A DNA stretch of 64,000 nt from Taibaiella sp. (GTDB lineage: Bacteria; Bacteroidota; Bacteroidia; Chitinophagales; Chitinophagaceae). A model generated the notes under the pieces. The model saw only the letters and a program-made list of their open reading frames with translations, was not told the origin of the DNA and searched no databases. Below, one piece after another: positions 45,966 to 56,074 of the stretch (positions are counted from its first letter, which is position 1; each line of letters opens with the position of its first letter). The stretch spans positions 124,001 through 188,000 of the forward strand of contig JAEUVV010000003.1 in the NCBI GenBank assembly GCA_016786705.1, given 5' to 3'. The translations under genes and the position numbers were made by a program.

Positions 45966-45994
45966 AATAAGCCCCGGTAAAACCGGGGCTTATT
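45966..45994 (-). terminator. intrinsic terminator of the T9SS cargo gene
   Basis: Perfect 13-bp arms AATAAGCCCCGGT (45966-45978) and ACCGGGGCTTATT (45982-45994), 3-nt loop; it ends 24 bp from the stop at 46019. Confidence 0.85.
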
Positions 45995-46018
45995 TGTTGA
46001 TGATAATACAATTATTTA

Positions 46019-48160
46019 CTACCGCAACAAGGTCACGTTACCGGTCTGTTTAAACGGTTTACCTTCTGTGGTAGTGGCCTTTATCTGGTATACATATACA
46101 CCAGTTGGCTGTGGTGTACCCTTAAAAGTACCATTCCAGCCCTGGCGGATATCTTTTGTTTCAAATATTTTTTGTCCCCAACGATTATAGATCTCGAATG
46201 ATTCTAAAGTTGCCAGGCCTCTCATGCTGACTTTATAGTCATCATAGTTGGGATTAAAGGCATTAGGCATCTCCAATACGGTTTCTTTTACCCAGACATC
46301 GATTGAATCAGTGATGACGCAACCATAATCGGTTTTTGCGGTTACAAAATAGCGGGTATCTACAGTAGGGTTAAAGCGCGGATTGCTGATAGCCACATCA
46401 TTGATACCGGAATTAGGGAACCAATGGAAGAAGACCGCATTAGTACCAGGCTGCAGGTAATAAGTTTCACCGGGGTAAAGATTTATGTAATCCGGCAACT
46501 CAAGTACTGCGGCAGGGTGCACCGTAATATTAACGATTTGCGTGTCGGTACAACCTTTAGCACTGGTACCTAACAGTTGATAGCGTGTGGTCACCTCCGG
46601 CTTAGCAACCGGGTTACCAATCGCCGGGTCGCTCAGTCCCTTTCCGGGTTGCCACAGGTAAGTATCCGCACCACTTGCCAGCAATTGAACCGAGTCCCCG
46701 GGACAGATCGCGAAATCGGTTTTGGGTAGCTCCAGGAAATCCCCGGGATTGACGATTACATCCACCGTATCGGTCAGGCTACAAGGTACATTGTTTACCG
46801 TATTGGTTACGCGCAGCACATACCTGCGGGAAGCATCTGCATAGAACCACACATTAGGATCCGTATCCGCGTTTAGGTTGGTGGAAGGCGTCCATTGATA
46901 AGTATAATTGTTATTAGGCGGCAGAGTATTGGACTGCAGCGGTACAGAATCATACTGACAGGCAATAAGCGAATCCGGCATCATAATTTGTTGCGGGGTA
47001 GGTACCACAACCAGCTCCATCCTGAAAATAGAATCGCAGCGCATACCTGTTGAAGGTATGATGGTATCATAGATACCGGATGTGGTCAGGCTGCGGCCAA
47101 AGAAATCAAGCGACTGGCCGGAGCAGATGGTTTCAAACATTTCTATAACCGGTATAGAATCGACCATGACTCTTGAGGTATCGCTGATGGAAATACAGTT
47201 AATATTTCCCGTAGTACCGGCAGAACCTGTAATATAGCGGATCAGGTATTCGCCCAGGGGCAGGCCTGTAGTAGTAAAGGAATAGTTGGGGCTGGCAGAA
47301 GGCGCTCCCTGGTTTTGCCAGGTAAGACCGCCATCTGTACTGTATTGCCATTGATATTCGGCAGGACTATAGGGGCTGTTGATCACATTAGCGACAAAGT
47401 CCAGAGTAGTGTTAGAGCAGGTCAGGGTATCCAGCTTAGGCAATACTTGTGAAACCGGGATACAGGCCTGAACCGTAATATCATCAAGGGCCAGGTCATT
47501 ACCACAACCGGAACCTACAGAATTATTGACTACCTGGAGCTTTACGGAAGTATTGGTACCATTGGTAAAGGTAACGAAGAACTGGTGCCAGCTCGTATCG
47601 ATAGGTACATTACCGGTATTCGCCAGGGCAAGTACCGCGTTAGTAACGGGATCTACCACCCTAAGGGTCAGGTTGGGATATTGTGTATTAGCGCCACAGG
47701 TACTGGTGGCCACCAGCGAGGAGTTTACATTCATCACCCATACGCCAAGTCTTAATGTGGTATTGGGGCAAAGATTGTCCATCGTATATTCAAAAAATAC
47801 GGTTGCGGCGGTAGAGGGGGCATTCACCAAAAGCATCAATCCATTGGGATCCCCGGTATGATCTGTCGCGTTCACCCAGTTTGCGCCCTGACCGGTCCCG
47901 GGCGCGGAACTGTTTTTTACTAAGCCCGACTGACCATCTGCCAGGGTGGCGCCCGGAGGGCCGCCCGCACCCACAAATACTGTTGAAGTACTGGCCCCGG
48001 GAGCGTAAGTTGCCAGCGGCCCGTACCAGTTGGCCGTAGCATCGCCCTGGCCAAATGTCTGGTTGATCAGGAAAGGGCCCCAGTAACCGTTACAGGTAAG
48101 CTGGCTATTAGCGTGCAGGGAGTATAAAAATAATAGAATGCAAAAAGAAAGTTTCTTCAT
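46019..48160 (-). CDS. T9SS type B cargo: gliding-motility-associated C-terminal (CHU_C) protein
   Basis: 713 residues from the ATG at 48160. Signal peptide (FCILLFLYSLHANS-Q), a large beta-rich carbohydrate-binding-like N-terminal part, Ig/PKD-like modules (PSTGMRCDSIFRMELVVVPTPQQ, NVWFYADASRRYVLRVTNT), and a C-terminal domain with NAFNPNYDDYKVSM, NRWGQKIFETKDIRQGWNG and PTGVYVYQI, the CHU_C/type IX sorting signal. Such proteins are secreted to or anchored at the cell surface. The TATCTTTG box at 48184-48191 supports this start over the TTG at 48178. Confidence 0.88.
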   Translation of the reverse strand: MKKLSFCILLFLYSLHANSQLTCNGYWGPFLINQTFGQGDATANWYGPLATYAPGASTSTVFVGAGGPPGATLADGQSGLVKNSSAPGTGQGANWVNATDHTGDPNGLMLLVNAPSTAATVFFEYTMDNLCPNTTLRLGVWVMNVNSSLVATSTCGANTQYPNLTLRVVDPVTNAVLALANTGNVPIDTSWHQFFVTFTNGTNTSVKLQVVNNSVGSGCGNDLALDDITVQACIPVSQVLPKLDTLTCSNTTLDFVANVINSPYSPAEYQWQYSTDGGLTWQNQGAPSASPNYSFTTTGLPLGEYLIRYITGSAGTTGNINCISISDTSRVMVDSIPVIEMFETICSGQSLDFFGRSLTTSGIYDTIIPSTGMRCDSIFRMELVVVPTPQQIMMPDSLIACQYDSVPLQSNTLPPNNNYTYQWTPSTNLNADTDPNVWFYADASRRYVLRVTNTVNNVPCSLTDTVDVIVNPGDFLELPKTDFAICPGDSVQLLASGADTYLWQPGKGLSDPAIGNPVAKPEVTTRYQLLGTSAKGCTDTQIVNITVHPAAVLELPDYINLYPGETYYLQPGTNAVFFHWFPNSGINDVAISNPRFNPTVDTRYFVTAKTDYGCVITDSIDVWVKETVLEMPNAFNPNYDDYKVSMRGLATLESFEIYNRWGQKIFETKDIRQGWNGTFKGTPQPTGVYVYQIKATTTEGKPFKQTGNVTLLR

Positions 48161-48183
48161 ACTGCGAAATAATAACAAACGTC

Positions 48184-48191
48184 CAAAGATA
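48184..48191 (-). promoter_or_regulatory. TATCTTTG -7 element of the T9SS cargo gene
   Basis: Exact TAnnTTTG on the minus strand, 23 bp before the ATG at 48160. Confidence 0.5.
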
Positions 48192-48449
48192 TAAATTTTA
48201 GCTAAAATCTATAGAATATAAGAAAAATTGCCTAAAAGGATGCATTTTTCCAGATTCAGGTACCCGCGTTACAATCGGGCACTTAATATTCCGGCTATAG
48301 TTTAAGACACCGGATAAAGAGAATGAGTTGGCTATTTTAAAAAATAAAATAAGTGCCTTTCCTAACTTAAAACAGCACCTGCCTGCTGCAATTATTTTCT
48401 TATTCCAATAAGCTCCGGAGTGTATTTAAATTATACATGTAAACAATAA

Positions 48450-48833
48450 TCAATTGTTCACCATAAAGAAAGCGGTCCTGGGAAAACGGTTAAACAATTC
48501 ATCTTTCAGGTCCTCGCTAATAGGCATTTCTTTTATAGCGCCGGCCATACATTCCAGCCAACCCATAGCATCTTCCTGGGTGATCGGATGCGGCATATGC
48601 CGGGCCCGCATACGTGGATGTCCATATGCATCTGTATAGGCTGCAGGTCCGCCCAGAAACTGGGTGAGGAAGAGCTTTTGTTTATGCTTGATCAGCTCCT
48701 TATCTCCGGTAAATAGACGGCTGATACGTTCATGCTCATAAACAAGATCATAAAAACGATCCAGCAAGCTACTCAATGCTTTTTCGCCGCCAATTCTCTC
48801 GTAAAGTGATTGTTCTTCTGCTAATGGTTCCAT
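48450..48833 (-). CDS. group 2 truncated hemoglobin
   Basis: 127 residues from the ATG at 48833. The 2/2 globin core reads LYERIGGEKALSSLLDRFYDLV, KHKQKLFLTQFLGGPAAYTDAYGHPRMRARHMPHPIT, with proximal His in the RxRHxPHPI motif; the pattern is of the GlbO/YjbI class. Bind oxygen or nitric oxide; linked to protection from NO or peroxide, not proven here. The TAACTTTG box (48864-48871) upstream rules out the longer ORF from 48914. Divergent from the 1866-residue gene. Confidence 0.88.
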   Translation of the reverse strand: MEPLAEEQSLYERIGGEKALSSLLDRFYDLVYEHERISRLFTGDKELIKHKQKLFLTQFLGGPAAYTDAYGHPRMRARHMPHPITQEDAMGWLECMAGAIKEMPISEDLKDELFNRFPRTAFFMVNN

Positions 48834-48863
48834 ACCCTTGTACTTATATATTATCCTGTATGG

Positions 48864-48871
48864 CAAAGTTA
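48864..48871 (-). promoter_or_regulatory. TAACTTTG -7 element of truncated hemoglobin
   Basis: Exact TAnnTTTG on the minus strand, 30 bp before the ATG at 48833. Confidence 0.55.
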
Positions 48872-48981
48872 CAGCATTGCAGGATGTAAGCATATATCGT
48901 AGCCTTTTTAGCAATTACACATAAGGGAAAAATCCTCAAATTATTTTCTTTAAAATATAGCATCAAATAGTTAGTTGAAAA

Positions 48982-49001
48982 TTACAATCAATTGATTGTA
49001 A
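48982..49001. promoter_or_regulatory. 20-bp perfect palindrome (possible operator)
   Basis: TTACAATCAATTGATTGTAA is self-complementary over 20 bp. It lies in the 412-bp divergent gap, 118 bp upstream of the hemoglobin -7 box and 245 bp upstream of the large gene. The symmetry suits a dimeric regulator; no regulator gene is nearby. Confidence 0.5.
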
Positions 49002-49245
49002 AAGCATTAAAATCATCATCTAAACAAACAAAAACTAATCTTAAAACTATAGCCGGCCTTTGTGCGCCTGTCTAAGGGAAAATAAAAAAAGAACTTGCAA
49101 CTAATTAACAGCTGCTTAACCATACGATCAACCCTTGTAACCTTCCAGGCCCATACAATTATAAAGCTCCATCTTGTTCCGGCAATAAAGTACTTCTATC
49201 AAAAAAACATTAAACAGTTTTTATAATCATTCAAAACCAGAAAAT

Positions 49246-52200
49246 ATGCCCATTCTTTCAAAATCGCTGAAATACCTGAACGGCGACCTACCGTTCCCCC
49301 TTTCATTGACCTTTACCGGCCCGGTATTTGAGTACAAAAAGCATCAAATACTATCCGCTAACAAGGAAAATCCCGCTAAATTAATTGAGCGCATCAAGAT
49401 TGATGAATACAAAGTCATGGCCGAAGTGGAAGGCCCGGCCTACCAGGTTACCCTTCCCGGCAACAAGGATATGCTCGTAGCGGTAGAATACCTCGCGGAG
49501 CTTATGAAGACCGCCTCCAATGGCTCAGCAGGTATGTCTACCGTCAATATCGACGATCTTTCTTATAAGATAAAGGTTACCTTGCAGGACCAGCTTATAG
49601 AGGAATTTGAAGTAATTGACTTTTTTTACCTGGAGCAGCGGGGGCAGGACACCACCGGTAATATACCTGCTTATGAATGGCTATACCTGAACAAAACAGC
49701 CTATTCGGAACTGGTGGACACCCTTAACCTGGGCATTCTTGGCAACTGGGTGTTTATCCTGCTCTTATATGCAGTACGGGAAAAAGAAGGCGCTTACTTT
49801 ATAGATCCATCTGTTTACCAGGAGCAATTGATCCGAATGATCAATACGGTGTATACTGCCGCCTATGCCCAATATGGTGATCAAAGCAAAGCAATGCTGG
49901 ATGCCGTGCTCAAAAGAGTAAGGGCGGCTTTAAAAAATTTCGACCTGGACCGTTTGCTGGATTTTCCTTTGGATATCCCGGAACAGTTCAACGGGCTAAA
50001 AGTAGCCGGTACTTTTACCATCAACACAGACAAGGAGATCCCCGCAAGTACCCTGGATTTCTATAAACTGGGCATTAATTATTCCAACGGGCAGGAGGCT
50101 AAATTAAAACAATACGACTGGAGCAGCCAGGCTACAGAAGCGGATATTGCCAACCTACCCATACCCTTCCAGTTTAACCTGCAGGACAATGTCATGAACC
50201 CGATCACGGTAAGCGTGAAAGGTTATGACGGTTCTGTATTATGGTTAAAGAATTTTGTACCTTCTGACGAAGAACTGGAGGATATCAATATCCGCGTACA
50301 ACTACTAAGCCCCGCAACTGTTAACAATAACAATAACGGGAACAATACCGCCCAGAAAAAATTAAGAGGTCAGGTCATCAGTACCGCTTCTGCGAAAGCC
50401 AATGTTAAAGACCTTACCGTATTGATCCAGGCCAAGAAGCAAGGAGACGCGCTTTACCGCATCGTGGGCTCGGCCCAAACGGATAATGGCGGTTATTTTT
50501 CCCTGTCCTATCCTTATGGGCAATATATAGAAGCACAAGCCATCATTTCTACCTTACCGGATAGCGCGACCAGCATTCTTATCGAACAAAATGAACAGGC
50601 AGAAGAAACCATCGCTGATGATTTCCTTTACCTGTTGATCAATGGTACGGTAAGCGATGGCCACGAGCATAAAGAAGATGATTGCAGCTGCCACAGCACT
50701 ACCAAAACTCATCGTTTACCCGACCATGCCGACCTCATCAACTCGGACGAGTATACCCAGGATATCGGCAGCTCCTGCATGAGTCTTACCACGCCCAACC
50801 GCACTCTGAGAGAATACAGCTACCATGCTATCGTACGTATTTCTGACCCGGATGTGGCTAATTATGTATTAGAAAAAAGAAATACCGGTAATGGTAATTT
50901 CGAATTTACCTTAAGCGGCGGTAAGTCCCTGATCCAGCGCCAGCCCGTAGGCCTGGAAAATCCTATTATGTGGCAGGAGGCCCCGGATGCCAAAGAAAAC
51001 CTTTCCTTTTATCAGTCGGTAAGCATCGCTACCGGTCATATATTGCATTACAAATCCAAATTTAAAGCAGATGGTTACTCATTAGGAGAACTTTTATATT
51101 CACTGCCCCTGGCCCCCGGTCAAAAGAAACAGATCGTTGTTTTTGACAGCGGACGTAACCTGACCGGCGCTGAAAGCCAAAGCCTGAGCCAATCAGAACG
51201 CTTATCGGCCGACCTGCTCAATGACCGTTCGATTACCGACCAGCTCAGCGGCCTGATCAATGAATCTATGTCGGGACGCAGCTCGGCAGAAACTTCAGGA
51301 GTAAGTGCCGGCCTGGGCGCCAGCGCATCCTACGGTCCATTTGGCGCCTCTCTTGGCGTAGCCGGAGGTTATTCCAATTCAAACTCCAGCGCTTCTCAAA
51401 ACAGTGGCCGCAACATTTCCCAGTTCTTTGGTGAACGCTTAAGGCAATCGATTATGCAAAATGCCGAAAGTTACCGGGGTATGAATGCGTCCGTGGTTAC
51501 TACAGTACGGGAAGGACAGACTTATGCCGCAAGTACTGAGGTAATCTCTAATCATAATCATTGCCATGGCCTGACGATGATGTATTTCGAAGTACTGCGC
51601 CATTATGCTATCTACCAGGAGTTAGTGAGTGCCGAAGAATGTGTCTTTGTGCCTTTCCTGATGACCAATTTCACGAAAGAAAATATCTTTAAATGGAAAG
51701 ATGTGCTGGCGGCCAATCTCCTGCCGGTACATTCCAATACCTACCTGCAACCGTTTAAACTGCTATTAAGAGGGCGGCAACACCCCCTCATCAAAGCTTT
51801 TGATGCCAATGACCGCATCCGCACTAATTACGAGCATGTTGATTACCCCAATGGCATGTTTGCCGATGAAAGGATTACCGAGATCAAAGGACAGATGCAG
51901 ATCCGCATCCATATACCAAGACCTAAAACGCGTTTTGACCGCATCCTTTCTTTCCCGGTGATCAAAACAACCGTAACCTCGCAGGGCGGGGTAGATGTTG
52001 CCGGAACGATAAGGACCAATATTATGGATTCTGTAGTCGGCGCTGTAGTACCCTGTGCGGCTAAAGGGCCTACAATAAAGTATGAAACAAACAGTACAGA
52101 GGTGCTGACCCGGAAGGCTATCTTTGATATGTTCATGACCCTGGACGCCAATTACGAAACCGTGCCGCCGGCGCAATGTATCCGGGTGAATTTTAACGGG

Positions 52201-54846
52201 CCTATTGACCTGTTCTCCAATTTTTTACCGATCCTGTTTCATGGCGATGCCACCCCAACGCCGATGGACTTCTTTGCCGGTATGGAAACAGAAAGAGCAC
52301 TTTGGACCGCTTATGCCAAGATACTGGGCATGTCGCTCAACGAATTGTTCCAATACTTCAACGGTAACGTGGTAGCCGACTGGGACCGCATTTTCAGGGA
52401 AAACATAGCGCCCCTGATCGCGGATAAGCTGATCCGGGACAACTGCTTCAGCTTCCTGCCCCTGGGCCAGCTTGACCTGACCCCGCAAGGCCGCTATGCA
52501 GGCGGGGAGCGGCTGATGACCGTCACCCTGGCCGGCACTACCTCGCTGAAACGAAGCGAGATCACTAACCTGAAGATCAATTACAGCCTGCCCGGCGGCC
52601 TGAATATGAGTGAGCGGGAAGCCTTTTTAAACTTCATCACCCTGAACCTGGAGACTATAGACCTCCAGTACAGTACCAACTTCAGCAGTAATGTGCTTAC
52701 CAGAAGGACCCTGCGGAATGACCTGCGGGATAGTATTCCGCAATTCCCTACACCGTTAAACAGTGAAGAGAAGCGCAACCCCAGGAAAGAGGATATTTAC
52801 CTGGTACGTCAGCTGATCGAGCACCTGAACAGTAATATGGAGCACTATAATAAAGTGCTCTGGAAAAACCTGGACGAAGACCGCCGCTATATGCTGCTGG
52901 ATGGCTTTACGATCCAGATCTTTAACGAATACGGTAACCCGGTGGCTTATCGCAGCCTTGCATCGGTCGTTAAAAACCAGATGATGGGCATTGCCGGTAA
53001 CGCTTTGGTCTTCCCCGTGGCAGCCGGCTACCGCGTCAGCCAGTCATACATTATCGAGCCTAACGGGGAGGATGCTAATATTTTGAGCGGGGACGAGCTT
53101 TTGAAACAATATGAGCCAATCACCCCTATGGAACCCTACCGGATTAGCGTACCGACCAAGGGTGTCTACCTCGAAACCGTACAAAGCGCCTGTAATGCCT
53201 GTGAAAAAGTATACCCGAATTCTTCTCAGGACTGGGATAAGTTCCGCACCGATGAACCTACCGGCTTTATGCCGATCACGACACCAACGCCAACGGTCAC
53301 CGACTGGAAGGCCGCGTTCAAAGATTTTGCCAGCCCGATGATCAATATACAGAATGCACCGGCCACACCGGAACCGGCAGCAGGATTAGCCGGCCTCTCA
53401 GAGCTATTGGGTAAATCGGGCGTATTTACCGACATTACCGGCCTGCAGGGCAACCAGCAAAACGCGATTAAAACCTATCTCTCCAACAATGAGAATGCCA
53501 AAGCATTCGCAGAGATGGCAAAAGGCCTGGCCATGCAACAACATAATACAGATAATGCCAATACCATTGCGCAAAGCCTGGACAATGCCCGCGAAAGCGG
53601 CGCGATCACCCCGGACCAGCACCAGTCCTTAACCCGGCAACACCTGGAGCAACAGATCGATGGTGGAGAAAGCAGGCGTACACAAGCGGCTGCAGAACGG
53701 GAACAAAGCAGGCCTTCGCTTTCTGAAGCGGCCGTAGAAGCGGCTTCTGAAGGCCGGAATGTAAGTGCGCAGCGCATAGATCCCGATGGCAGTACCGAAT
53801 CCCTGGTGATCGGCAACGGCAGCACAGAAGACAGCACGACCCGCATCGCGCTATTGAGCAGCAGCGCAGACCTACGGGCTTTTGAACCTGCAACCAATTC
53901 CAAAAGCGGTGTGATCAATATGGGTGTAAATGTAGTGGGCATCTCTAACCCAACAATTTTATGGGAAAATGTAGGCGGTACTCATGTAAGCTTTAGCACG
54001 GCTAATGCCCCTACCACCAATATCAGCGGGCTGGTACCGGGTATCCACCAGCTGAAAGTCAGCGCCACCAGTAATGGCGTAAGCCCTACGGTAAGCAGGC
54101 ATATTAATTTCACGATCTCTGTACCGCAATTTGTGCGGATAACAGAGGATAGCGCCGCCTTTGATGCCGCTTTAGACAAATATCATGTGGCCCACCTGAA
54201 AAACGCTATTGTCGCTGAAATGCGGGATACCTGCAACAACATATTGCGCCAGGCCAATGTACGCACCATATGGCAATTAGGCGGGCTTAGCGAAACCATG
54301 CCGGCCCACCTGGCCGCCAACATGATCACTACCGTGACCATCAAGAATATGGATGCGGCCCGGCCTACGCTCCTGGGTATCTGCGGCCTTGGCGGCTTAG
54401 GCTATGGCCCTACGGTCTATAATGACATTATCGAGATCTACCCGGGCGCCTATGCCACTACCACCGGTGGAACCCTAGAGCTGGATACGCAAACCATAGC
54501 CCTGATCAACGAGCTGGAGAATGCAACGATGAGCGACCCGGCGATGGAAGCACTGGCGGTCAAAATGATGGGCCGGCTGATCGGTGAAACTACCGCCCAT
54601 GAAATCCTGCACTCCCTGTTAGGCGCAATTTCCCCGGACGGACACAATATTCCTTCTATAGCCGGCGATATATTGAACCGCGGTGCGGAAAGAACCTTTA
54701 CCCAAAGAACGGGTATGGTGAATACAGTGATGACCAGCCCTATGGAGCCGGGTGACTTTACCGATAACGGGCCGGATACGATTGACCGCTTGCAAACGGC
54801 CAACCAAAACCGGATGAATACCCTGTTCCCTGTAAATCCTGCCTGA
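49246..54846 (+). CDS. very large multidomain protein, unknown function, HExxH peptidase-like C-terminus
   Basis: 1866 residues, no signal peptide and no T9SS tail. In order: an unknown alpha/beta N-terminus (1-340); an Asn-rich hinge (360-367); a carboxypeptidase-regulatory-like beta sandwich (about 372-460); a His/Cys cluster H473, H475, C480, C482, H483; a long core with an Ala/Gly/Ser-rich stretch (676-726) and NHNHCH (769-774); a Gln/Glu/Arg-rich linker (about 1430-1510); a PKD/Ig-like segment (about 1560-1625); and a C-terminal domain with HEILH (1785-1789), a further His at 1800 and VMTSP that recalls a metzincin Met-turn. The spacing to the third His is not the standard one. Single transcript ending at a strong hairpin. 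Confidence 0.7.
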   Translation: MPILSKSLKYLNGDLPFPLSLTFTGPVFEYKKHQILSANKENPAKLIERIKIDEYKVMAEVEGPAYQVTLPGNKDMLVAVEYLAELMKTASNGSAGMSTVNIDDLSYKIKVTLQDQLIEEFEVIDFFYLEQRGQDTTGNIPAYEWLYLNKTAYSELVDTLNLGILGNWVFILLLYAVREKEGAYFIDPSVYQEQLIRMINTVYTAAYAQYGDQSKAMLDAVLKRVRAALKNFDLDRLLDFPLDIPEQFNGLKVAGTFTINTDKEIPASTLDFYKLGINYSNGQEAKLKQYDWSSQATEADIANLPIPFQFNLQDNVMNPITVSVKGYDGSVLWLKNFVPSDEELEDINIRVQLLSPATVNNNNNGNNTAQKKLRGQVISTASAKANVKDLTVLIQAKKQGDALYRIVGSAQTDNGGYFSLSYPYGQYIEAQAIISTLPDSATSILIEQNEQAEETIADDFLYLLINGTVSDGHEHKEDDCSCHSTTKTHRLPDHADLINSDEYTQDIGSSCMSLTTPNRTLREYSYHAIVRISDPDVANYVLEKRNTGNGNFEFTLSGGKSLIQRQPVGLENPIMWQEAPDAKENLSFYQSVSIATGHILHYKSKFKADGYSLGELLYSLPLAPGQKKQIVVFDSGRNLTGAESQSLSQSERLSADLLNDRSITDQLSGLINESMSGRSSAETSGVSAGLGASASYGPFGASLGVAGGYSNSNSSASQNSGRNISQFFGERLRQSIMQNAESYRGMNASVVTTVREGQTYAASTEVISNHNHCHGLTMMYFEVLRHYAIYQELVSAEECVFVPFLMTNFTKENIFKWKDVLAANLLPVHSNTYLQPFKLLLRGRQHPLIKAFDANDRIRTNYEHVDYPNGMFADERITEIKGQMQIRIHIPRPKTRFDRILSFPVIKTTVTSQGGVDVAGTIRTNIMDSVVGAVVPCAAKGPTIKYETNSTEVLTRKAIFDMFMTLDANYETVPPAQCIRVNFNGPIDLFSNFLPILFHGDATPTPMDFFAGMETERALWTAYAKILGMSLNELFQYFNGNVVADWDRIFRENIAPLIADKLIRDNCFSFLPLGQLDLTPQGRYAGGERLMTVTLAGTTSLKRSEITNLKINYSLPGGLNMSEREAFLNFITLNLETIDLQYSTNFSSNVLTRRTLRNDLRDSIPQFPTPLNSEEKRNPRKEDIYLVRQLIEHLNSNMEHYNKVLWKNLDEDRRYMLLDGFTIQIFNEYGNPVAYRSLASVVKNQMMGIAGNALVFPVAAGYRVSQSYIIEPNGEDANILSGDELLKQYEPITPMEPYRISVPTKGVYLETVQSACNACEKVYPNSSQDWDKFRTDEPTGFMPITTPTPTVTDWKAAFKDFASPMINIQNAPATPEPAAGLAGLSELLGKSGVFTDITGLQGNQQNAIKTYLSNNENAKAFAEMAKGLAMQQHNTDNANTIAQSLDNARESGAITPDQHQSLTRQHLEQQIDGGESRRTQAAAEREQSRPSLSEAAVEAASEGRNVSAQRIDPDGSTESLVIGNGSTEDSTTRIALLSSSADLRAFEPATNSKSGVINMGVNVVGISNPTILWENVGGTHVSFSTANAPTTNISGLVPGIHQLKVSATSNGVSPTVSRHINFTISVPQFVRITEDSAAFDAALDKYHVAHLKNAIVAEMRDTCNNILRQANVRTIWQLGGLSETMPAHLAANMITTVTIKNMDAARPTLLGICGLGGLGYGPTVYNDIIEIYPGAYATTTGGTLELDTQTIALINELENATMSDPAMEALAVKMMGRLIGETTAHEILHSLLGAISPDGHNIPSIAGDILNRGAERTFTQRTGMVNTVMTSPMEPGDFTDNGPDTIDRLQTANQNRMNTLFPVNPA

Positions 54847-54870
54847 TCCATTCCTGGCAGCAGGTAAAAT

Positions 54871-54903
54871 AAAAGCCTCCCGGATCTGTTCCGGGAGGCT
54901 TTT
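54871..54903 (+). terminator. bidirectional terminator after the large gene
   Basis: Perfect 14-bp arms AAAAGCCTCCCGGA (54871-54884) and TCCGGGAGGCTTTT (54890-54903), 5-nt loop; ends both the 1866-residue gene and the convergent M42 peptidase gene. Confidence 0.9.
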
Positions 54904-54917
54904 TATTATATCAATAC

Positions 54918-56006
54918 TTACAGCTTATCGAAATATTTAAAAGAGTGGTTTTTCTTAATATTCAATAATGCATTGTAAATCAACAAGATTACATTAGCTA
55001 CATCATCTTTATGCACCAGCTCAACTGTAGTATGCATATAGCGTAAAGGCAGGGAGATCAGGGCTGAAGGGGTACCGTCATTGCTATAGGCAAACGCGTC
55101 GGTATCGGTACCGGTAGAGCGCGAACAGGCATTTTTCTGCAAAGGGATTTCTTCCTTAGCCGCTGTATCGGTCAACAGTTTCAGTAGGTTCATCTGTACG
55201 GCCGGGCCGTAAGCAACTACAGGGCCTTTACCACACTGCACATCACCCTGTGTGATCTTATTGATCATCGGGGTATGCGTATCATGCGTCACATCGGTAC
55301 AGATGGCCACATCGGGTTTTAACCTGCGGGCAATCATTTCCGCACCTCTTAAACCTATCTCTTCCTGTACTGCGTTGACGATATATAAAGTGTAAGGTAG
55401 CTTTTTCTTATTCTCTTTAAGCAGGCGGGCTACTTCCGCAATCATGAAGCCGCCGATGCGGTTATCCAGGGCGCGGCCCATATAGTAACGGTCGTTTAAT
55501 ACTTCAAAGGTGTCTTCATAAGTAATTACGGAGCCGATATCAATACCCAGGGCCAATACTTCTTCTTTAGAAGTACAGCCGCAGTCGATAAAAATATTTT
55601 TCAGGGTAGGCGCTTCTTCTTTCTCGCCGCTACGGGTATGGATAGCCGGCCAGCCGAAAACGCCACGCACTATTCCTTTTTCACCATGGATCAACACTTT
55701 CTTGGAAGGCGCTATCTGGTGGTCGGAGCCGCCGTTACGGATCACGTAGATGAGGCCGTCGCTGGTAATATAGTTGACGTACCAGGAAATTTCATCGGCA
55801 TGCGCCTCGATCACCACTTTATAATCTTTACCAGGATTGATCACGCCTACAGCCGTACCATAATCATCAAGGAACCATTCATCAATATAAGGCTGCAGGT
55901 ATTGCAACCACATTTTTTGCCCGGCAGACTCGAAAGAAGTAGGCGAAGGGTTATTAATATAGGAGGCTAAAAAGGTAAGCGATTGTTTATTCAATACTTT
56001 TTTCAT
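54918..56006 (-). CDS. M42 family metallopeptidase
   Basis: Aminopeptidase of the glutamyl-aminopeptidase/cellulase M family. 362 residues from the ATG at 56006: VVIEAHADEISWYVNYI with the first metal His and Asp, DNRIGGFMIAEVARLL (metal-bridging Asp), VQEEIGLRGAEM (catalytic Glu-Glu), CTDVTHDTHTP and the C-terminal RYMHTTVELVHKDD metal His. Two-zinc enzyme acting on peptides in the cytosol. The longer form from TTG 56048 adds 14 residues; the ATG is preferred. Confidence 0.9.
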   Translation of the reverse strand: MKKVLNKQSLTFLASYINNPSPTSFESAGQKMWLQYLQPYIDEWFLDDYGTAVGVINPGKDYKVVIEAHADEISWYVNYITSDGLIYVIRNGGSDHQIAPSKKVLIHGEKGIVRGVFGWPAIHTRSGEKEEAPTLKNIFIDCGCTSKEEVLALGIDIGSVITYEDTFEVLNDRYYMGRALDNRIGGFMIAEVARLLKENKKKLPYTLYIVNAVQEEIGLRGAEMIARRLKPDVAICTDVTHDTHTPMINKITQGDVQCGKGPVVAYGPAVQMNLLKLLTDTAAKEEIPLQKNACSRSTGTDTDAFAYSNDGTPSALISLPLRYMHTTVELVHKDDVANVILLIYNALLNIKKNHSFKYFDKL

Positions 56007-56074
56007 GTTATTAATTGTTGGCTGCAAATATCGGCAAAAAGGATTCATGAGCAGCTGAATGTTAGCAATAGTTC

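Noticed and set aside
48982..49001. Fnr/Crp box for the palindrome
   Set aside because: Consensus TTGAT-N4-ATCAA is not present; the half-sites are in the wrong order.
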